Of a DNA stretch of 64,000 nt, positions 27,588 to 37,248 are shown one piece after another. Made by a program: the position numbers and the translations under genes. Below the pieces are notes generated by a model that was not told where the DNA came from, did not search any database, and worked only from the letters and a program-made list of their open reading frames with translations. The stretch is from CATQGW01 sp965262235. Its GTDB lineage: Bacteria > Chloroflexota > Dehalococcoidia > Bin125. The number at the start of each line of letters is the position of its first letter. The first letter of the stretch is position 1. The stretch spans positions 1,674,001 to 1,738,000 of the forward strand of contig OZ253504.1 of the NCBI GenBank assembly GCA_965262235.1, written 5' to 3'.

Positions 27588-27921
27588 GCAGCGCCCGCGG
27601 CCCACTCAAGGGCTGACGATTGCGCCGAGTGGTGCGACCAAGATCGACCGGCGCGGCTACGTCCTCGACGACGCGCAAGCCGTATACGAGCGGAGTCCCA
27701 AGTGGATTTGGCAGGACGGGCGGTTCGCTCAGGACGAGACGGGCGAGGTCTCGGTCCGCCCCCCGCGGTGGCGGCAGATCGGACGTGGTCCTGCCGGCGC
27801 CATCCTGGCTGTGGTGATCGATCTCCCCAAGCCTGATGGGAGCTCGGAAGTGGTCTTAATTTACGAGGCCTCGCCGCTGGACATTAGTCGCTACGCTGAA
27901 GCTGCAAGGAGCAGGCGATGA
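27580..27921 (+). CDS. BrnT-like toxin candidate, cassette 3 (divergent)
   Basis: 113 residues from GTG 27580; an ATG at 27556 is possible. 'YVLDDAQAVYERSPKWIWQD', 'PPRWRQIGRGPAGAILAVVI' and 'DISRYAEAARSRR' keep the spacing of the other two toxin-like proteins but few identities. Toxin status rests on position and pattern. The stop overlaps the antitoxin-like ATG (ATGA). Confidence 0.5.
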   Translation: MPEQRPRPTQGLTIAPSGATKIDRRGYVLDDAQAVYERSPKWIWQDGRFAQDETGEVSVRPPRWRQIGRGPAGAILAVVIDLPKPDGSSEVVLIYEASPLDISRYAEAARSRR

Positions 27922-28229
27922 CCGATTCCCGCCACGCATGGCTCGAATCTCTGGATCCGGAGGTGCGCGCAGAAGTTGAGGCGGAAATCGCCGACTATGA
28001 GGATCCGGACAACTACGAGTATGTGGACGATGACTGGACGCCGCCCGAGAACCCCGGTATGCGACTGACCGTCGAGTTCAGCCGCGAGGAAATCAAGACA
28101 CTGTCCAAGGCGTACGGCGCGTCCGTCGAGATGTTCGAGATCATGCACGATGCGCTCATGGCGCGCGCGCGAGCGCTCTTGGCGGAGCGTAGTGACTCTG
28201 AATCGGATACCGTCGCCGCCGCCGACTGA
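27918..28229 (+). CDS. Antitoxin-like acidic protein, cassette 3
   Basis: 103 residues, very acidic N-terminal half ('EVEAEIADYEDPDNYEYVDD'), then 'LTVEFSREEIKTLSKAYGAS', 'ARARALLAERSDSES' and a final 'AAAD'. The C-terminal half follows the cassette 1 and 2 proteins. The array ends here: no further HAD tail follows, and a convergent transketolase gene begins 3 bases later. Confidence 0.5.
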   Translation: MTDSRHAWLESLDPEVRAEVEAEIADYEDPDNYEYVDDDWTPPENPGMRLTVEFSREEIKTLSKAYGASVEMFEIMHDALMARARALLAERSDSESDTVAAAD

Positions 28230-28232
28230 AGC

Positions 28233-29198
28233 CTACTTCCGCGCGATGACCCGCCTCGCCGCCTCTGCCACCGACGCCGACGTCAGCCCGTACTCCTTCA
28301 GCAGCGCCTGCCATGGGCCCGACTGACCGAAGCGGTCGGCGACGCCGACCTGCTCCATTGGGGTCGGGGCGTGGAGCGCGAGCGTGCGCGCGACGAGCGA
28401 GCCGAGGCCGCCGATCACGTTGTGTTCTTCGGCGGTGACGATCGCGCCGGTCTCGCGCGCTGCGGCGATGATCGCGGCTTCATCGATCGGCTTCAGCGTT
28501 GACATATTGAGCACGCGGGCAGCGATGCCCTCGGCGGCGAGCGCGTCGGCGGCCCGGAGCGCCGGCTCGACCAGCAGGCCGCAGGCGAGCAGGCTGACGT
28601 CCGAACCGTCGCGCAGCTGATCGGCCCGACCCAACTCGAAGCGTGGGCCCTCGGTGTAGACGACGGGCAGCTTGGGCCGGCCGACCCGGATGTACCAGGG
28701 ATCGGCGTCGTTGGCGGCGGCGACCATCGCCGCTTCGGTTTCGACGACATCGCAGGGCACGACGACGTTCATGCCGGGCAGCGCGGTCACCAGGGCGAGG
28801 TCCTCGATCGCCTGTGCCGATGCGCCGTCTTCGCCAACGCTGACGCCGCCGTGGCTGGCGACGAGCTTCACGTTCATGCGCTGCTGGGCGATCTGCACGC
28901 GGATCTGGTCGAAGCAATGGCCGGGCATGAACACGGCGAATGAGGCGGCGAAGACCGTCTTGCCGGTGGCGGCGAGGCCGGCGGCCATCGAGATCATGTT
29001 GGCCTCGGCCGCGCCGACGGTGAACCAGCGCTCCGGGAACTCGGTTGCGAGTTTGTTACCGCCGGTGGAGGCGGAGAGGTCGGCGTCGAGCGCGACGATG
29101 TCGTAGCCCTCGCGGGCGAGGCGCAGCAGCCCGGGGCCGTAGGCTTCGCGAGTCGCGGCGGGCGGTGGAGCCGCCTGCGTGGCTGCCTGGGTGGTCAT
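28233..29198 (-). CDS. Transketolase, C-terminal subunit
   Basis: 321 residues with the pyrimidine-binding and C-terminal transketolase domains ('WFTVGAAEANMISMAAGLAA', 'ASHGGVSVGEDGASAQAIED', 'AEEHNVIGGLGSLVA'). The start has GAGGAG 9 bases upstream and overlaps the stop of the N-terminal-subunit gene (ATGA). Two-subunit transketolases are common in archaea and several bacteria. Together the halves transfer two-carbon units in the pentose phosphate pathway; a related sugar or DXP-type substrate is not excluded. Confidence 0.93.
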   Translation of the reverse strand: MTTQAATQAAPPPAATREAYGPGLLRLAREGYDIVALDADLSASTGGNKLATEFPERWFTVGAAEANMISMAAGLAATGKTVFAASFAVFMPGHCFDQIRVQIAQQRMNVKLVASHGGVSVGEDGASAQAIEDLALVTALPGMNVVVPCDVVETEAAMVAAANDADPWYIRVGRPKLPVVYTEGPRFELGRADQLRDGSDVSLLACGLLVEPALRAADALAAEGIAARVLNMSTLKPIDEAAIIAAARETGAIVTAEEHNVIGGLGSLVARTLALHAPTPMEQVGVADRFGQSGPWQALLKEYGLTSASVAEAARRVIARK

Positions 29199-30052
29199 GC
29201 CCAGATCTCCTCGATGGCCTGCGCGAGTTGGGCATCGCTGGGGCCCTTGCCGTGCCAGCCGCCGGGATTCTCGGCCATGTAGGAGACGCCGTGGCCCTTG
29301 ACCGTCTCGGCGATCACGACTTGCGGCGCGCCGGTCGCTTCGCGGGCGGCGCAGAGCGCCTCCACGACCGCGCCGACATCGTGGCCGTCGACGTGATGCA
29401 CACCCCAGCCGAAGGCGGCCCACTTGTCGGCGACCGGCTCGATGCGCATGATTTCGGCGCCCGCGCCGTCGTTCTGGAAGTGATTGCGGTCGACGATCGC
29501 AGTGATGTGGTCGAGCTCAAAGTGAGCCGCCGACATGATGGCTTCCCAGTTCTGGCCCTCGTTGAGCTCCCCGTCGCCGACCAGACACCAGGTGCGGCTG
29601 TCGCGCCCATCGAGGCGCTGGCCGAGGGCGAGGCCGACACTGAAGGAGAGGCCCATGCCGAGCGCGCCGCCGCTCATCTCGATGCCGGGCGGGCGGCCGC
29701 GCACCACGTGGCCCTGGAGCTCGCTGCCGAGCGCGCGGAAGCTGGGGATCAGGTCGCGGCTGTAGTAGCCGGCCTCGGCCAGCGCGGCGTAGATGACGGG
29801 GGTGGCGTGGCCCTTGGAGAGCACGAAGCGGTCGCGGTCGGGCCAGTCGGGATTGGTCGGGTCGTGGCGCATCACGCCGCCGAAGTAGAGGGCGGTGAGG
29901 ATTTCGACAGCGGAGAGCGAGCCGCCGGGGTGGCCCGATTGGGCTGCGTGGGTCATCCGCACGATGTGTTCGCGGATGCGTCGGCAGGTCGTCTCGAGTT
30001 CGGCCACATTGCGCGCGTGGTCGCGCGTCTCCGGCATCTGAGTCGTGGTCAT
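29195..30052 (-). CDS. Transketolase, N-terminal (thiamine diphosphate) subunit
   Basis: 285 residues. 'SGHPGGSLSAVEILTALYF', 'DRFVLSKGHATPVIYAALAE', and the thiamine diphosphate/Mg motif 'GDGELNEGQNWEA...DRNHFQNDG' are all intact. The ATG at 30052 follows GGGGAA; the frame reaches further upstream but without a ribosome site. First gene of the two-gene operon, divergent from thpR; the promoters lie in 30053-30171. Confidence 0.93.
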   Translation of the reverse strand: MTTTQMPETRDHARNVAELETTCRRIREHIVRMTHAAQSGHPGGSLSAVEILTALYFGGVMRHDPTNPDWPDRDRFVLSKGHATPVIYAALAEAGYYSRDLIPSFRALGSELQGHVVRGRPPGIEMSGGALGMGLSFSVGLALGQRLDGRDSRTWCLVGDGELNEGQNWEAIMSAAHFELDHITAIVDRNHFQNDGAGAEIMRIEPVADKWAAFGWGVHHVDGHDVGAVVEALCAAREATGAPQVVIAETVKGHGVSYMAENPGGWHGKGPSDAQLAQAIEEIWA

Positions 30053-30171
30053 CGATTCCCCGTCGAACGTGGGTGGTTCAAGCTTTGCGCGCATGTTAAC
30101 CGCGCACTCCCAAGCGTCCAATCCGTACGTAAACTGCGCTCCGCCATAAAGTGCGGACCTACGCTCGCGGT

Positions 30172-30768
30172 GTGACGAGACCACTCCGCCTGTTCATCGC
30201 CGCGGACCTGTCGGCCTCGGCGCAGCGCGAGATCGTCGCAGGGCTCGACGCTGTCCACGCGGAAGGCGCTGCCGGTCTGCCCGGCTGGCGGCTGGTGGCG
30301 CCGGCGGCGATTCACCTCACGCTGCGATTTCTGGGCGACACGGCGGAGGCGCGGATCGCTGCCGCGACCGCGGCGCTGGAGCGCACTGCAGCGATGGCGG
30401 CGCCACTGAGTCTGTCGCTGGGTCCGGGGGGTACGTTCGGGGGCCGGCGGGCGCGGGTGCTGTGGATCGGGCTGGAGGGCGAAATCGAGCGGTTGGAGCG
30501 GCTCGCGGGGTCGCTCAACGAGCAGCTGGCCGTCGAGGGCTGGGACCCGCCCGACCGGCCGCTGCGGCCGCACATCACGCTGGGGCGGGCGCGGCGCAGC
30601 GCGACGCGCGAGCAGGCGGAGGCGGGCCGGCGGGCGGCGGCCCAGGTTGAAACGAGTGATCGGCCGTTCGCGATCTCATCGATCCGGCTGATCCACAGCA
30701 CGCTGACGCCGGGCGGCGCACAGTACTCCACGCTGGCCACAGCGGAGCTGGGCGCCGCTGTACCATGA
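30172..30768 (+). CDS. thpR: RNA 2',3'-cyclic phosphodiesterase (2H family)
   Basis: 198 residues. The two HxT(x) motifs of the 2H phosphoesterases are present: 'IHLTLRFLGD' and 'PHITLGRAR'. 'RLFIAADL' at the start and 'HSTLTPGGAQYS' near the end are typical of ThpR, formerly called 2'-5' RNA ligase. Start GTG 30172 is chosen by homology; GTG 30151 is an alternative. The enzyme opens 2',3'-cyclic phosphates, probably in RNA processing or repair. Confidence 0.9.
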   Translation: MTRPLRLFIAADLSASAQREIVAGLDAVHAEGAAGLPGWRLVAPAAIHLTLRFLGDTAEARIAAATAALERTAAMAAPLSLSLGPGGTFGGRRARVLWIGLEGEIERLERLAGSLNEQLAVEGWDPPDRPLRPHITLGRARRSATREQAEAGRRAAAQVETSDRPFAISSIRLIHSTLTPGGAQYSTLATAELGAAVP

Positions 30769-30806
30769 GGGCCTACTCCCGAGCGACGGATCCGCGAGGA
30801 GCAGCG

Positions 30807-31064
30807 ATGCAGAGCAGCCTCATCTCCAAGATCGAAAAGGCACGAATCTACGCCAGCGAAACCGATCGCTTTCGCTTTACCGAGCTGCGCTGCGATGTAC
30901 GCGGCGATTCGACCACGCACACCGCGTCGTTGAGCCCGGACGGCTGGCGCTGCGACTGTCACTTCTTCGCTGATACGGGGACCTGCTCGCACACGATGGC
31001 GCTGGAGCGGCTGCTTGATGAGATGCTGCCCGAGCGCTACCGACCCGCGATCTCGAGCGCCTGA
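30807..31064 (+). CDS. Small SWIM zinc-finger protein
   Basis: 85 residues; ATG with AGGAG upstream, 38 bases after thpR. The second half, 'WRCDCHFFADTGTCSHTMAL', has the C-x-C-x(n)-C-x-H pattern of a SWIM zinc finger, usually a DNA- or protein-binding module within larger proteins such as Swi2/Snf2 ATPases. Here it forms the whole protein. Function unknown; the position suggests co-transcription with thpR. Confidence 0.7.
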   Translation: MQSSLISKIEKARIYASETDRFRFTELRCDVRGDSTTHTASLSPDGWRCDCHFFADTGTCSHTMALERLLDEMLPERYRPAISSA

Positions 31065-31173
31065 ACGCACCGACCTGTTCCTGCTCCCCTGCATCGCGGA
31101 GGAGCTGTCCCGCGGCGATGTGTGACTGTGTGACTGTGTGACCAGCGCGGCCAGCCGACACGCCCCGCTCGGA

Positions 31174-31599
31174 TCAGAGGGGATTGCGCCAGCGGAGGCC
31201 CGGAAAGCGGCCGAAATCCGCGTCGTTCGAGTGCAGCTCCGCCTGATACTCAATCGCCAGGGCCGCGATGTGCGCGTCCGTGACCAGGTTGCCCCCCACG
31301 CCCGAGGCTGCCAGAGCGCCGCGGAACAACGTCAGGTGCTCTGTGCCGGGGTTGAGCGGCGTGACGTGGGAGAAGTTGAACCACTCCTGCACATAGTCAA
31401 CAGCCTGTTCCGGCCTTGTCGGGTGGCTGAGCACGCTGGGGTGCGTGAGTAGGCGGACGAAGCCGGTCGTCACGACCCAGGGCACGCCGACCCGTTCCGT
31501 GCCGTTCACGAGCGCTTCCCACCAGCGACGAGCGGGCGCGTGCAGCGGCGCGGCGTCGTTGTGGGCGTAGATCAGCAGATTCAGGTCTGGAATGATCAC
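31174..31599 (-). CDS. vapC: VapC-type PIN-domain toxin
   Basis: 141 residues. PIN-domain acidic residues are visible in 'MIIPDLNLLIYAHN' (Asp5), 'TDAHIAALA' and 'HSNDADFGRFPGLRWRNPL'; the last is a standard VapC ending. VapC toxins are Mg-dependent RNases. It overlaps the preceding antitoxin gene by 4 bases, the normal vapBC order. Confidence 0.9.
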   Translation of the reverse strand: MIIPDLNLLIYAHNDAAPLHAPARRWWEALVNGTERVGVPWVVTTGFVRLLTHPSVLSHPTRPEQAVDYVQEWFNFSHVTPLNPGTEHLTLFRGALAASGVGGNLVTDAHIAALAIEYQAELHSNDADFGRFPGLRWRNPL

Positions 31600-31853
31600 T
31601 CAGGAGCCCGTCGCGCGAATGCTTCGGCCTCAAGCTCGTCATTGATCTGGTTGAGCCTGAGCGGGTCGATGCCGGGCTTGAACCCGCTCTGAATCGGGCG
31701 GACGCGATAGGCCGGCCGGTCGTCCGCAACGGCGAGCGACATACCCCGCCGCAGGGCATCATTCACCACCTGCTTGAACGACCGATCGAGGAGGCGAGCC
31801 TGCTCCTTGAGGGCGGCCGCAAGGTCGTCGTCCAGCGTCAGCGTCGTCCTCAT
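31596..31853 (-). CDS. vapB: VapB-type ribbon-helix-helix antitoxin
   Basis: 85 residues beginning 'MRTTLTLDDDLAAALKEQAR', a ribbon-helix-helix N-terminus, then 'SFKQVVNDALRRGM' and a flexible, toxin-binding tail. The start is set by the domain; the ribosome site is weak. It should repress its own promoter in 31854-31950 together with VapC. Confidence 0.87.
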   Translation of the reverse strand: MRTTLTLDDDLAAALKEQARLLDRSFKQVVNDALRRGMSLAVADDRPAYRVRPIQSGFKPGIDPLRLNQINDELEAEAFARRAPE

Positions 31854-32021
31854 GGAGACATCATGATGCGCGTAGAATGTGAAGTCAAGATGCGGAGGAG
31901 CGGCCTGCTCTTGCACGTCGTCAGCACAGCCGGTCGCGCTATGCAGGCGGCGGTCAGCAGCAGCGCAGACCGTAGCCGACGCGCAGACGGCGGTCGCGTT
32001 TCTTCTCGCATGCCGCGCCGG

Positions 32022-33272
<1,251 letters not shown>

Positions 33273-33274
33273 GG

Positions 33275-34768
33275 TTAGCTCGTTGACTGTGGGTCGAGGT
33301 CGGTCGCTGCATCGGCGGTCGCGTCGGCTGGGGCCCAGTTGTCCGCTTCGCGGTTGGGTCCGTCGGTGAGGCGGTGGACGCAGGCGCGTGCGTCGGCAGC
33401 GAGTGAGAGTGAGCCGAGCACGGCGACGAGGTCGCCCTCGCCCTCGGCGAGTTCGCGGGCGGCCGAGAGTGCTGCCTCGACGGACGGCGCGACGGCGACC
33501 GAGCCGTCCCAGCCGGCGAACGCGAGGCTGAGGTCGTCGGCCGGTCGCGCGCGTGGATGGTCGGAGGCGGTGAGCACGATCGCGGAGGCTCGTTCGGTGA
33601 CGGCGGCGACGATCGCGTCGAGCGCCTTGTCGCCCAGCACGCCGAGCACCAGGACGAGGCGCTCGTGGGGGAAGTAGGAGTCGAGCGCCTCGAGCGCGCG
33701 GCGCACGGATTCGCCGTTATGGGCCCCATCGACGACGAGACGCGGCTTGGCGCGCGCGGCGGGGGTCTCGGGCCAGTGCAGCTCTTCGAGGCGGCCAGGC
33801 CAGTTGACCGTGGCGAGGCCGGTGTGCACGGCAGCGTTGGGGATCTCGAGGCCCTGCGAGCGCAGCAGGTCGAGCGCGGCGACGGCGCTGACGGCGTTCT
33901 CGATCTGGTAGTCGCCGAGCAGCGGCGTGAGCAACAGCTGCTGCTCCGGCTCGCCCGGTCGAAGCATGCGGCGGGTGAGCCGGAACCACTGGCCCCAGGG
34001 CTCGACGCCGGCCGGCTCCCAGGCATATGCGGCGGCCACATCGACGAGCGGCGTGGGGATGTCGTCGGCGGCGTTGCGGACCACTGCGGCGGCGGCTTCG
34101 GAGCGCTGCGGGGCCAGCACGGCGGCGTGGGTGCCGGCGGTCAGGATGCCGGCCTTCTCGGCCGCGATCTGCTCGATCCGGTCGCCGAGGATCTCCGTGT
34201 GCTCGTGCGAGAGCGAGGTGATCACGCCGACGTTCTTCTCGCGGAAGACGTTGGTGCAGTCGAGCCGGCCGCCGAGGCCGACCTCGACGATCTGAACGTC
34301 GACCGCGTGGCGGCGGAAGGCGATAAAGGCCATCGCAGTGAGCAGTTCGAAGGTGCTGATGTGGCCCGGCAAGGCCGCGAGCTCGGCCTCAACGTGCGGC
34401 CGCAGCTCGCCGGCGAGGGCGCTGAATTCGTCGAGCGGGAGCAGCGCGCCGTCGATCACGATGCGCTCGCGGAAGGAGTGCAGGTGTGGGCTGGTGAACA
34501 TCCCGGTGCGCAGGCCGGCGGCGCGCAGCACGGATTCCACGCTGGCGGCGGTCGAGCCCTTGCCTTTGGATCCGGCGATGTGAACGGTGCGTGGGCCGAG
34601 CTGCGGATCGCCGACGCGGCGCAGCAGCGAGCGGATCCGATCGAGTGCGAACGTGGGTTGCGAGCGGCGCGGCAGCGAGCCGCGCTCAAAGTCGGCGAAG
34701 TCCATCAGCCAATCGATCGTGGCGGAATAATCAGCGTCCACCGATTGATCGGCGTCGTCGCTGGTCAT
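33275..34768 (-). CDS. folC: Folylpolyglutamate synthase / dihydrofolate synthase
   Basis: 497 residues, somewhat longer than typical FolC. The ATP-binding loop is 'HIAGSKGKGSTAASVES', followed by 'GMFTSPHLHSFRERI', 'VQIVEVGLGGRLDCTNVF' and 'LVVDGAHNGESVRRALEAL'. It adds glutamate to dihydropteroate or folate. A short acidic N-terminal extension ('DADQSVDADYSATIDWL') and an Asp/Ala-rich tail are lineage extras. Confidence 0.95.
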   Translation of the reverse strand: MTSDDADQSVDADYSATIDWLMDFADFERGSLPRRSQPTFALDRIRSLLRRVGDPQLGPRTVHIAGSKGKGSTAASVESVLRAAGLRTGMFTSPHLHSFRERIVIDGALLPLDEFSALAGELRPHVEAELAALPGHISTFELLTAMAFIAFRRHAVDVQIVEVGLGGRLDCTNVFREKNVGVITSLSHEHTEILGDRIEQIAAEKAGILTAGTHAAVLAPQRSEAAAAVVRNAADDIPTPLVDVAAAYAWEPAGVEPWGQWFRLTRRMLRPGEPEQQLLLTPLLGDYQIENAVSAVAALDLLRSQGLEIPNAAVHTGLATVNWPGRLEELHWPETPAARAKPRLVVDGAHNGESVRRALEALDSYFPHERLVLVLGVLGDKALDAIVAAVTERASAIVLTASDHPRARPADDLSLAFAGWDGSVAVAPSVEAALSAARELAEGEGDLVAVLGSLSLAADARACVHRLTDGPNREADNWAPADATADAATDLDPQSTS

Positions 34769-35205
34769 CGGCGGCGGCTCCGCTGACTGGGATGATTGTT
34801 CGGTCGAATTGGCATCGTGTTTCTATCGTAGCGCCGCCGATCGATCGGCTTGTTCCTCGCGCTCACAGCGGTGGCGTTGGTCAGGTGTTCGGCCGTCGCG
34901 GCGGCCGGCCTGGCATCGAACCACGGCGCTATCTGGTCGGAACGGCAGCTGCTGTTCAGAAGTGGTCGGGATCGTTCAGTGCCGTGCAGTGGATCTCGGA
35001 ACATCGCGCCGATGTAACGCGATTGGGGCGCATGTACGTTCTGGCGGGGAGCAGACAGAGCGGCGCGCTCAAGCCCGGCCGGCGTGCTCACGACAGGTGC
35101 ACGACATACGCAGGGGCGCCCCTGCGCTTGATCGCTCCGTGCGCGGCTGCGACGATCAGGCAGTGGGTGGGCAGCGGTTAGGCTACGGAACGAGAGGCGC
35201 GGCAG
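34769..35205. other. 437-base divergent intergenic region, no gene supported
   Basis: Lies between folC (-) and the fructose-bisphosphatase gene (+) and must hold both promoters. Frames on both strands are open, but their translations are Arg/Ala-rich, without motifs or ribosome sites, as expected for GC-rich non-coding DNA. 'CAGGGGCGCCCCTG', a perfect 14-base palindrome near 35112-35125, could be an operator. Confidence 0.5.
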
Positions 35206-36168
35206 ATGGCCAGCTCCCTGCGAGACGTACTTGAGGCGACGCTGGCGGAACGTGACGACACCGGCGGCCTGATTGAAGTGATCGAGGCGATTGCGGAGGG
35301 CGCGACGCGGGTCGATGCGCTGACCCGTCGCGCGGCGCTGCTCGACCTGCTGGGCGAGACAGGCGAGACGAATGTGCAGGGCGAGCTGGTCCAGAAGCTG
35401 GACGAGGCGGGGACGAACACGTTCGTCGAGGTGTTGAGCGAATGCGGGCGCGTCGCGGCGCTGGCCTGCGAGGAGCTTGAAGACGCCGTGTTCGTGAGCG
35501 ATGAGCCGTCGCACCCGTATCTGACGCTGTTCGACCCCGTCGACGGTTCGAACAACATCGATGTGGCGGTGACGATCGGCTCGATCTTTGCGATCTACAA
35601 GCGCAGCGATGACTCGCCGGTGACCGAGCAGACCCTGCTGCGGCCCGGGCGTGAACAGATCGCGGCGACGTATGTGGTGTACGGCTCGAGCACGGTGCTG
35701 GTCGTGGCGACGCCGGGGCAGGTGGACGGGTTCACGCTGGACCCGGATACGGGCGGGTTCGCGCACAGCCACCCGAACATCGTGATTCCTGCGACGTGCG
35801 GCGCGTACAGCATCAACGAGGGCAACCAGGGCAACTGGGAGCCGGAGATGCAGGCGGCCGTCGCGGAGCTGCGCCAGGCCTATGGGCTGCGCTACGTGGG
35901 CTCGCTGGTGGCCGACTTCCACCGTGACCTACTCAAGGGCGGGATTTTCCTCTACCCGGGCGACCGCAAGAGCCCGGAAGGCAAGCTGCGGCTGGGCTAC
36001 GAAGCCAACCCGCTGTGCTACGTCGCGGAGCAGGCAGGGGGCGCGGGCAGCAACGGGGTTCAGCGCATTCTCGATCTGCAGCCGGAACGGCTGCACCAAC
36101 GCACACCATTGATCGTCGGCAACGCCGACGTGGTGGAATCTGTCGTGGAGCGTCTCAGCGCCCGCTGA
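35206..36168 (+). CDS. fbp: Class I fructose-1,6-bisphosphatase
   Basis: 320 residues. The metal-binding segments are 'CEELEDAVFVSDE' and 'LFDPVDGSNNIDVAVTIGSI', and 'SLVADFHRDLLKGGIFLYP' and 'EANPLCYVAEQAGG' are class I hallmarks. It removes the 1-phosphate in gluconeogenesis. An aldolase gene follows 28 bases downstream, so the pair forms a gluconeogenic operon. Confidence 0.95.
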   Translation: MASSLRDVLEATLAERDDTGGLIEVIEAIAEGATRVDALTRRAALLDLLGETGETNVQGELVQKLDEAGTNTFVEVLSECGRVAALACEELEDAVFVSDEPSHPYLTLFDPVDGSNNIDVAVTIGSIFAIYKRSDDSPVTEQTLLRPGREQIAATYVVYGSSTVLVVATPGQVDGFTLDPDTGGFAHSHPNIVIPATCGAYSINEGNQGNWEPEMQAAVAELRQAYGLRYVGSLVADFHRDLLKGGIFLYPGDRKSPEGKLRLGYEANPLCYVAEQAGGAGSNGVQRILDLQPERLHQRTPLIVGNADVVESVVERLSAR

Positions 36169-36196
36169 GGCCCCTGTACCTAAGGAGCCTGGGCTG

Positions 36197-37228
36197 ATGA
36201 GCAACGCCGACCTTCACGCGATTGCGCGCGCGCTTGTGGCGCCGGGCAAGGGCATCCTCGCCGCCGATGAGTCGGCGCCGACGATTCAACGACGGTTCGA
36301 CGGGATCGGCGTCGAGTCGACCGAGACAAACCGTCGCGACTGGCGCCAGCTGCTGTTCACGGCGGACGGGATCGGCGACTCGATCTCGGGTGTGATCCTG
36401 TTCGACGAGACGCTGCGGCAGCAGGCCTCGGACGGACGGACGATCGTCGAGGTGCTGACTTCCAACGGGGTGATTCCGGGGATCAAGATCGACAAGGGCG
36501 CGAAGGACCTGGCGGGATCGACAGCAGAGAAGGTCACTGAGGGTCTGGATGGGCTGCGCGATCGGCTCGCCGAGTACCGCGAGCTTGGCGCGCAATTCAC
36601 CAAGTGGCGCGCGGTGATCACGATCGGTGATGGAATTCCGACCGACTACTGCATCGATGTGAACGCGCACGCGCTGGCGCGGATGGCGGCGCTCTCGCAG
36701 GAGGCTGGGCTGGTGCCGATCATCGAGCCGGAGGTGCTGATGGATGGCGAGCACGACATCGCAACCTGCGCCGACGCGACCGAGCGTGCGCTGCGCGCGA
36801 CGTTCGCGGCCTGCGCCGTGCAGCAGGTCGACCTGGCAGGCAGCCTGCTGAAGCCGAACATGGTGCTCTCGGGCAAGAGCGCGGCGGAGCGCGCGCCGGC
36901 GGAGCTGGTGGCAGCGGAGACGCTGCGGGTGTTCCGCAACGCGGTGCCCGCGTCGGTGCCCGGCTGCGTGTTCCTCTCGGGCGGACAGAGCGACGCGGAG
37001 GCGACGATCAATCTCGATGCGATCAATCGGCTGGCCGCCGTGGAGGGCGCGCCGTGGGAGCTGAGCTTCTCGTACGGGCGCGGCCTGCAGGCGACGCCGC
37101 TGGGCGTCTGGGCCGGTCAGGCTGACAACGTGGCGGCGGCGCAGGCGGCGCTCCAGCACCGCGCGCGCGTCACCAGCGCGGCGCGGCGCGGTGAGTACTC
37201 GGCCGAGCTCGAGCAAGAGGGCGCGTAA
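36197..37228 (+). CDS. Class I fructose-bisphosphate aldolase
   Basis: 343 residues. 'GKGILAADESAPTIQRRFDG', 'GVIPGIKIDKG', 'PIIEPEVLMDGEHDI' and the Schiff-base lysine segment 'GSLLKPNMV' mark the eukaryote-like class I aldolase. It condenses triose phosphates to fructose 1,6-bisphosphate, the substrate of the upstream enzyme. Good ribosome site AAGGAG. Confidence 0.95.
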   Translation: MSNADLHAIARALVAPGKGILAADESAPTIQRRFDGIGVESTETNRRDWRQLLFTADGIGDSISGVILFDETLRQQASDGRTIVEVLTSNGVIPGIKIDKGAKDLAGSTAEKVTEGLDGLRDRLAEYRELGAQFTKWRAVITIGDGIPTDYCIDVNAHALARMAALSQEAGLVPIIEPEVLMDGEHDIATCADATERALRATFAACAVQQVDLAGSLLKPNMVLSGKSAAERAPAELVAAETLRVFRNAVPASVPGCVFLSGGQSDAEATINLDAINRLAAVEGAPWELSFSYGRGLQATPLGVWAGQADNVAAAQAALQHRARVTSAARRGEYSAELEQEGA

Positions 37229-37248
37229 GGCCGGCCGGCGGTCGCGGC

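Larger units (their letters stand above)
25584..28229 (+). repeat. Array of three tandem [HAD 3' tail - toxin-like - antitoxin-like] cassettes
   Basis: Three cassettes of about 840-910 bases start at 25584, 26438 and 27345. Each consists of an ~240-base HAD 3' tail, a gene for a basic ~110-residue BrnT-like protein and a gene for an acidic 86-103-residue protein ending in a similar '(T/A)AAD' tail. The bases around each restart (GCCGCCGACTGAGCG, then GGTGGGCTGCGCGAA) are nearly identical in copies 2 and 3. HAD tails agree at about 70 of 79 (copy 2) and 58 of 79 (copy 3) residues with copy 1, counted by eye, whereas the toxin-like proteins differ far more. Confidence 0.85.

Noticed and set aside
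28233..30052. Transketolase as one gene broken by a frameshift
   Set aside because: The halves overlap as ATGA, the downstream half has its own GAGGAG site, and two-subunit transketolases are a normal arrangement.
34809..35234. Possible gene between folC and fbp
   Set aside because: No ribosome site or recognisable sequence, and it runs into the well-supported fbp start in another frame.
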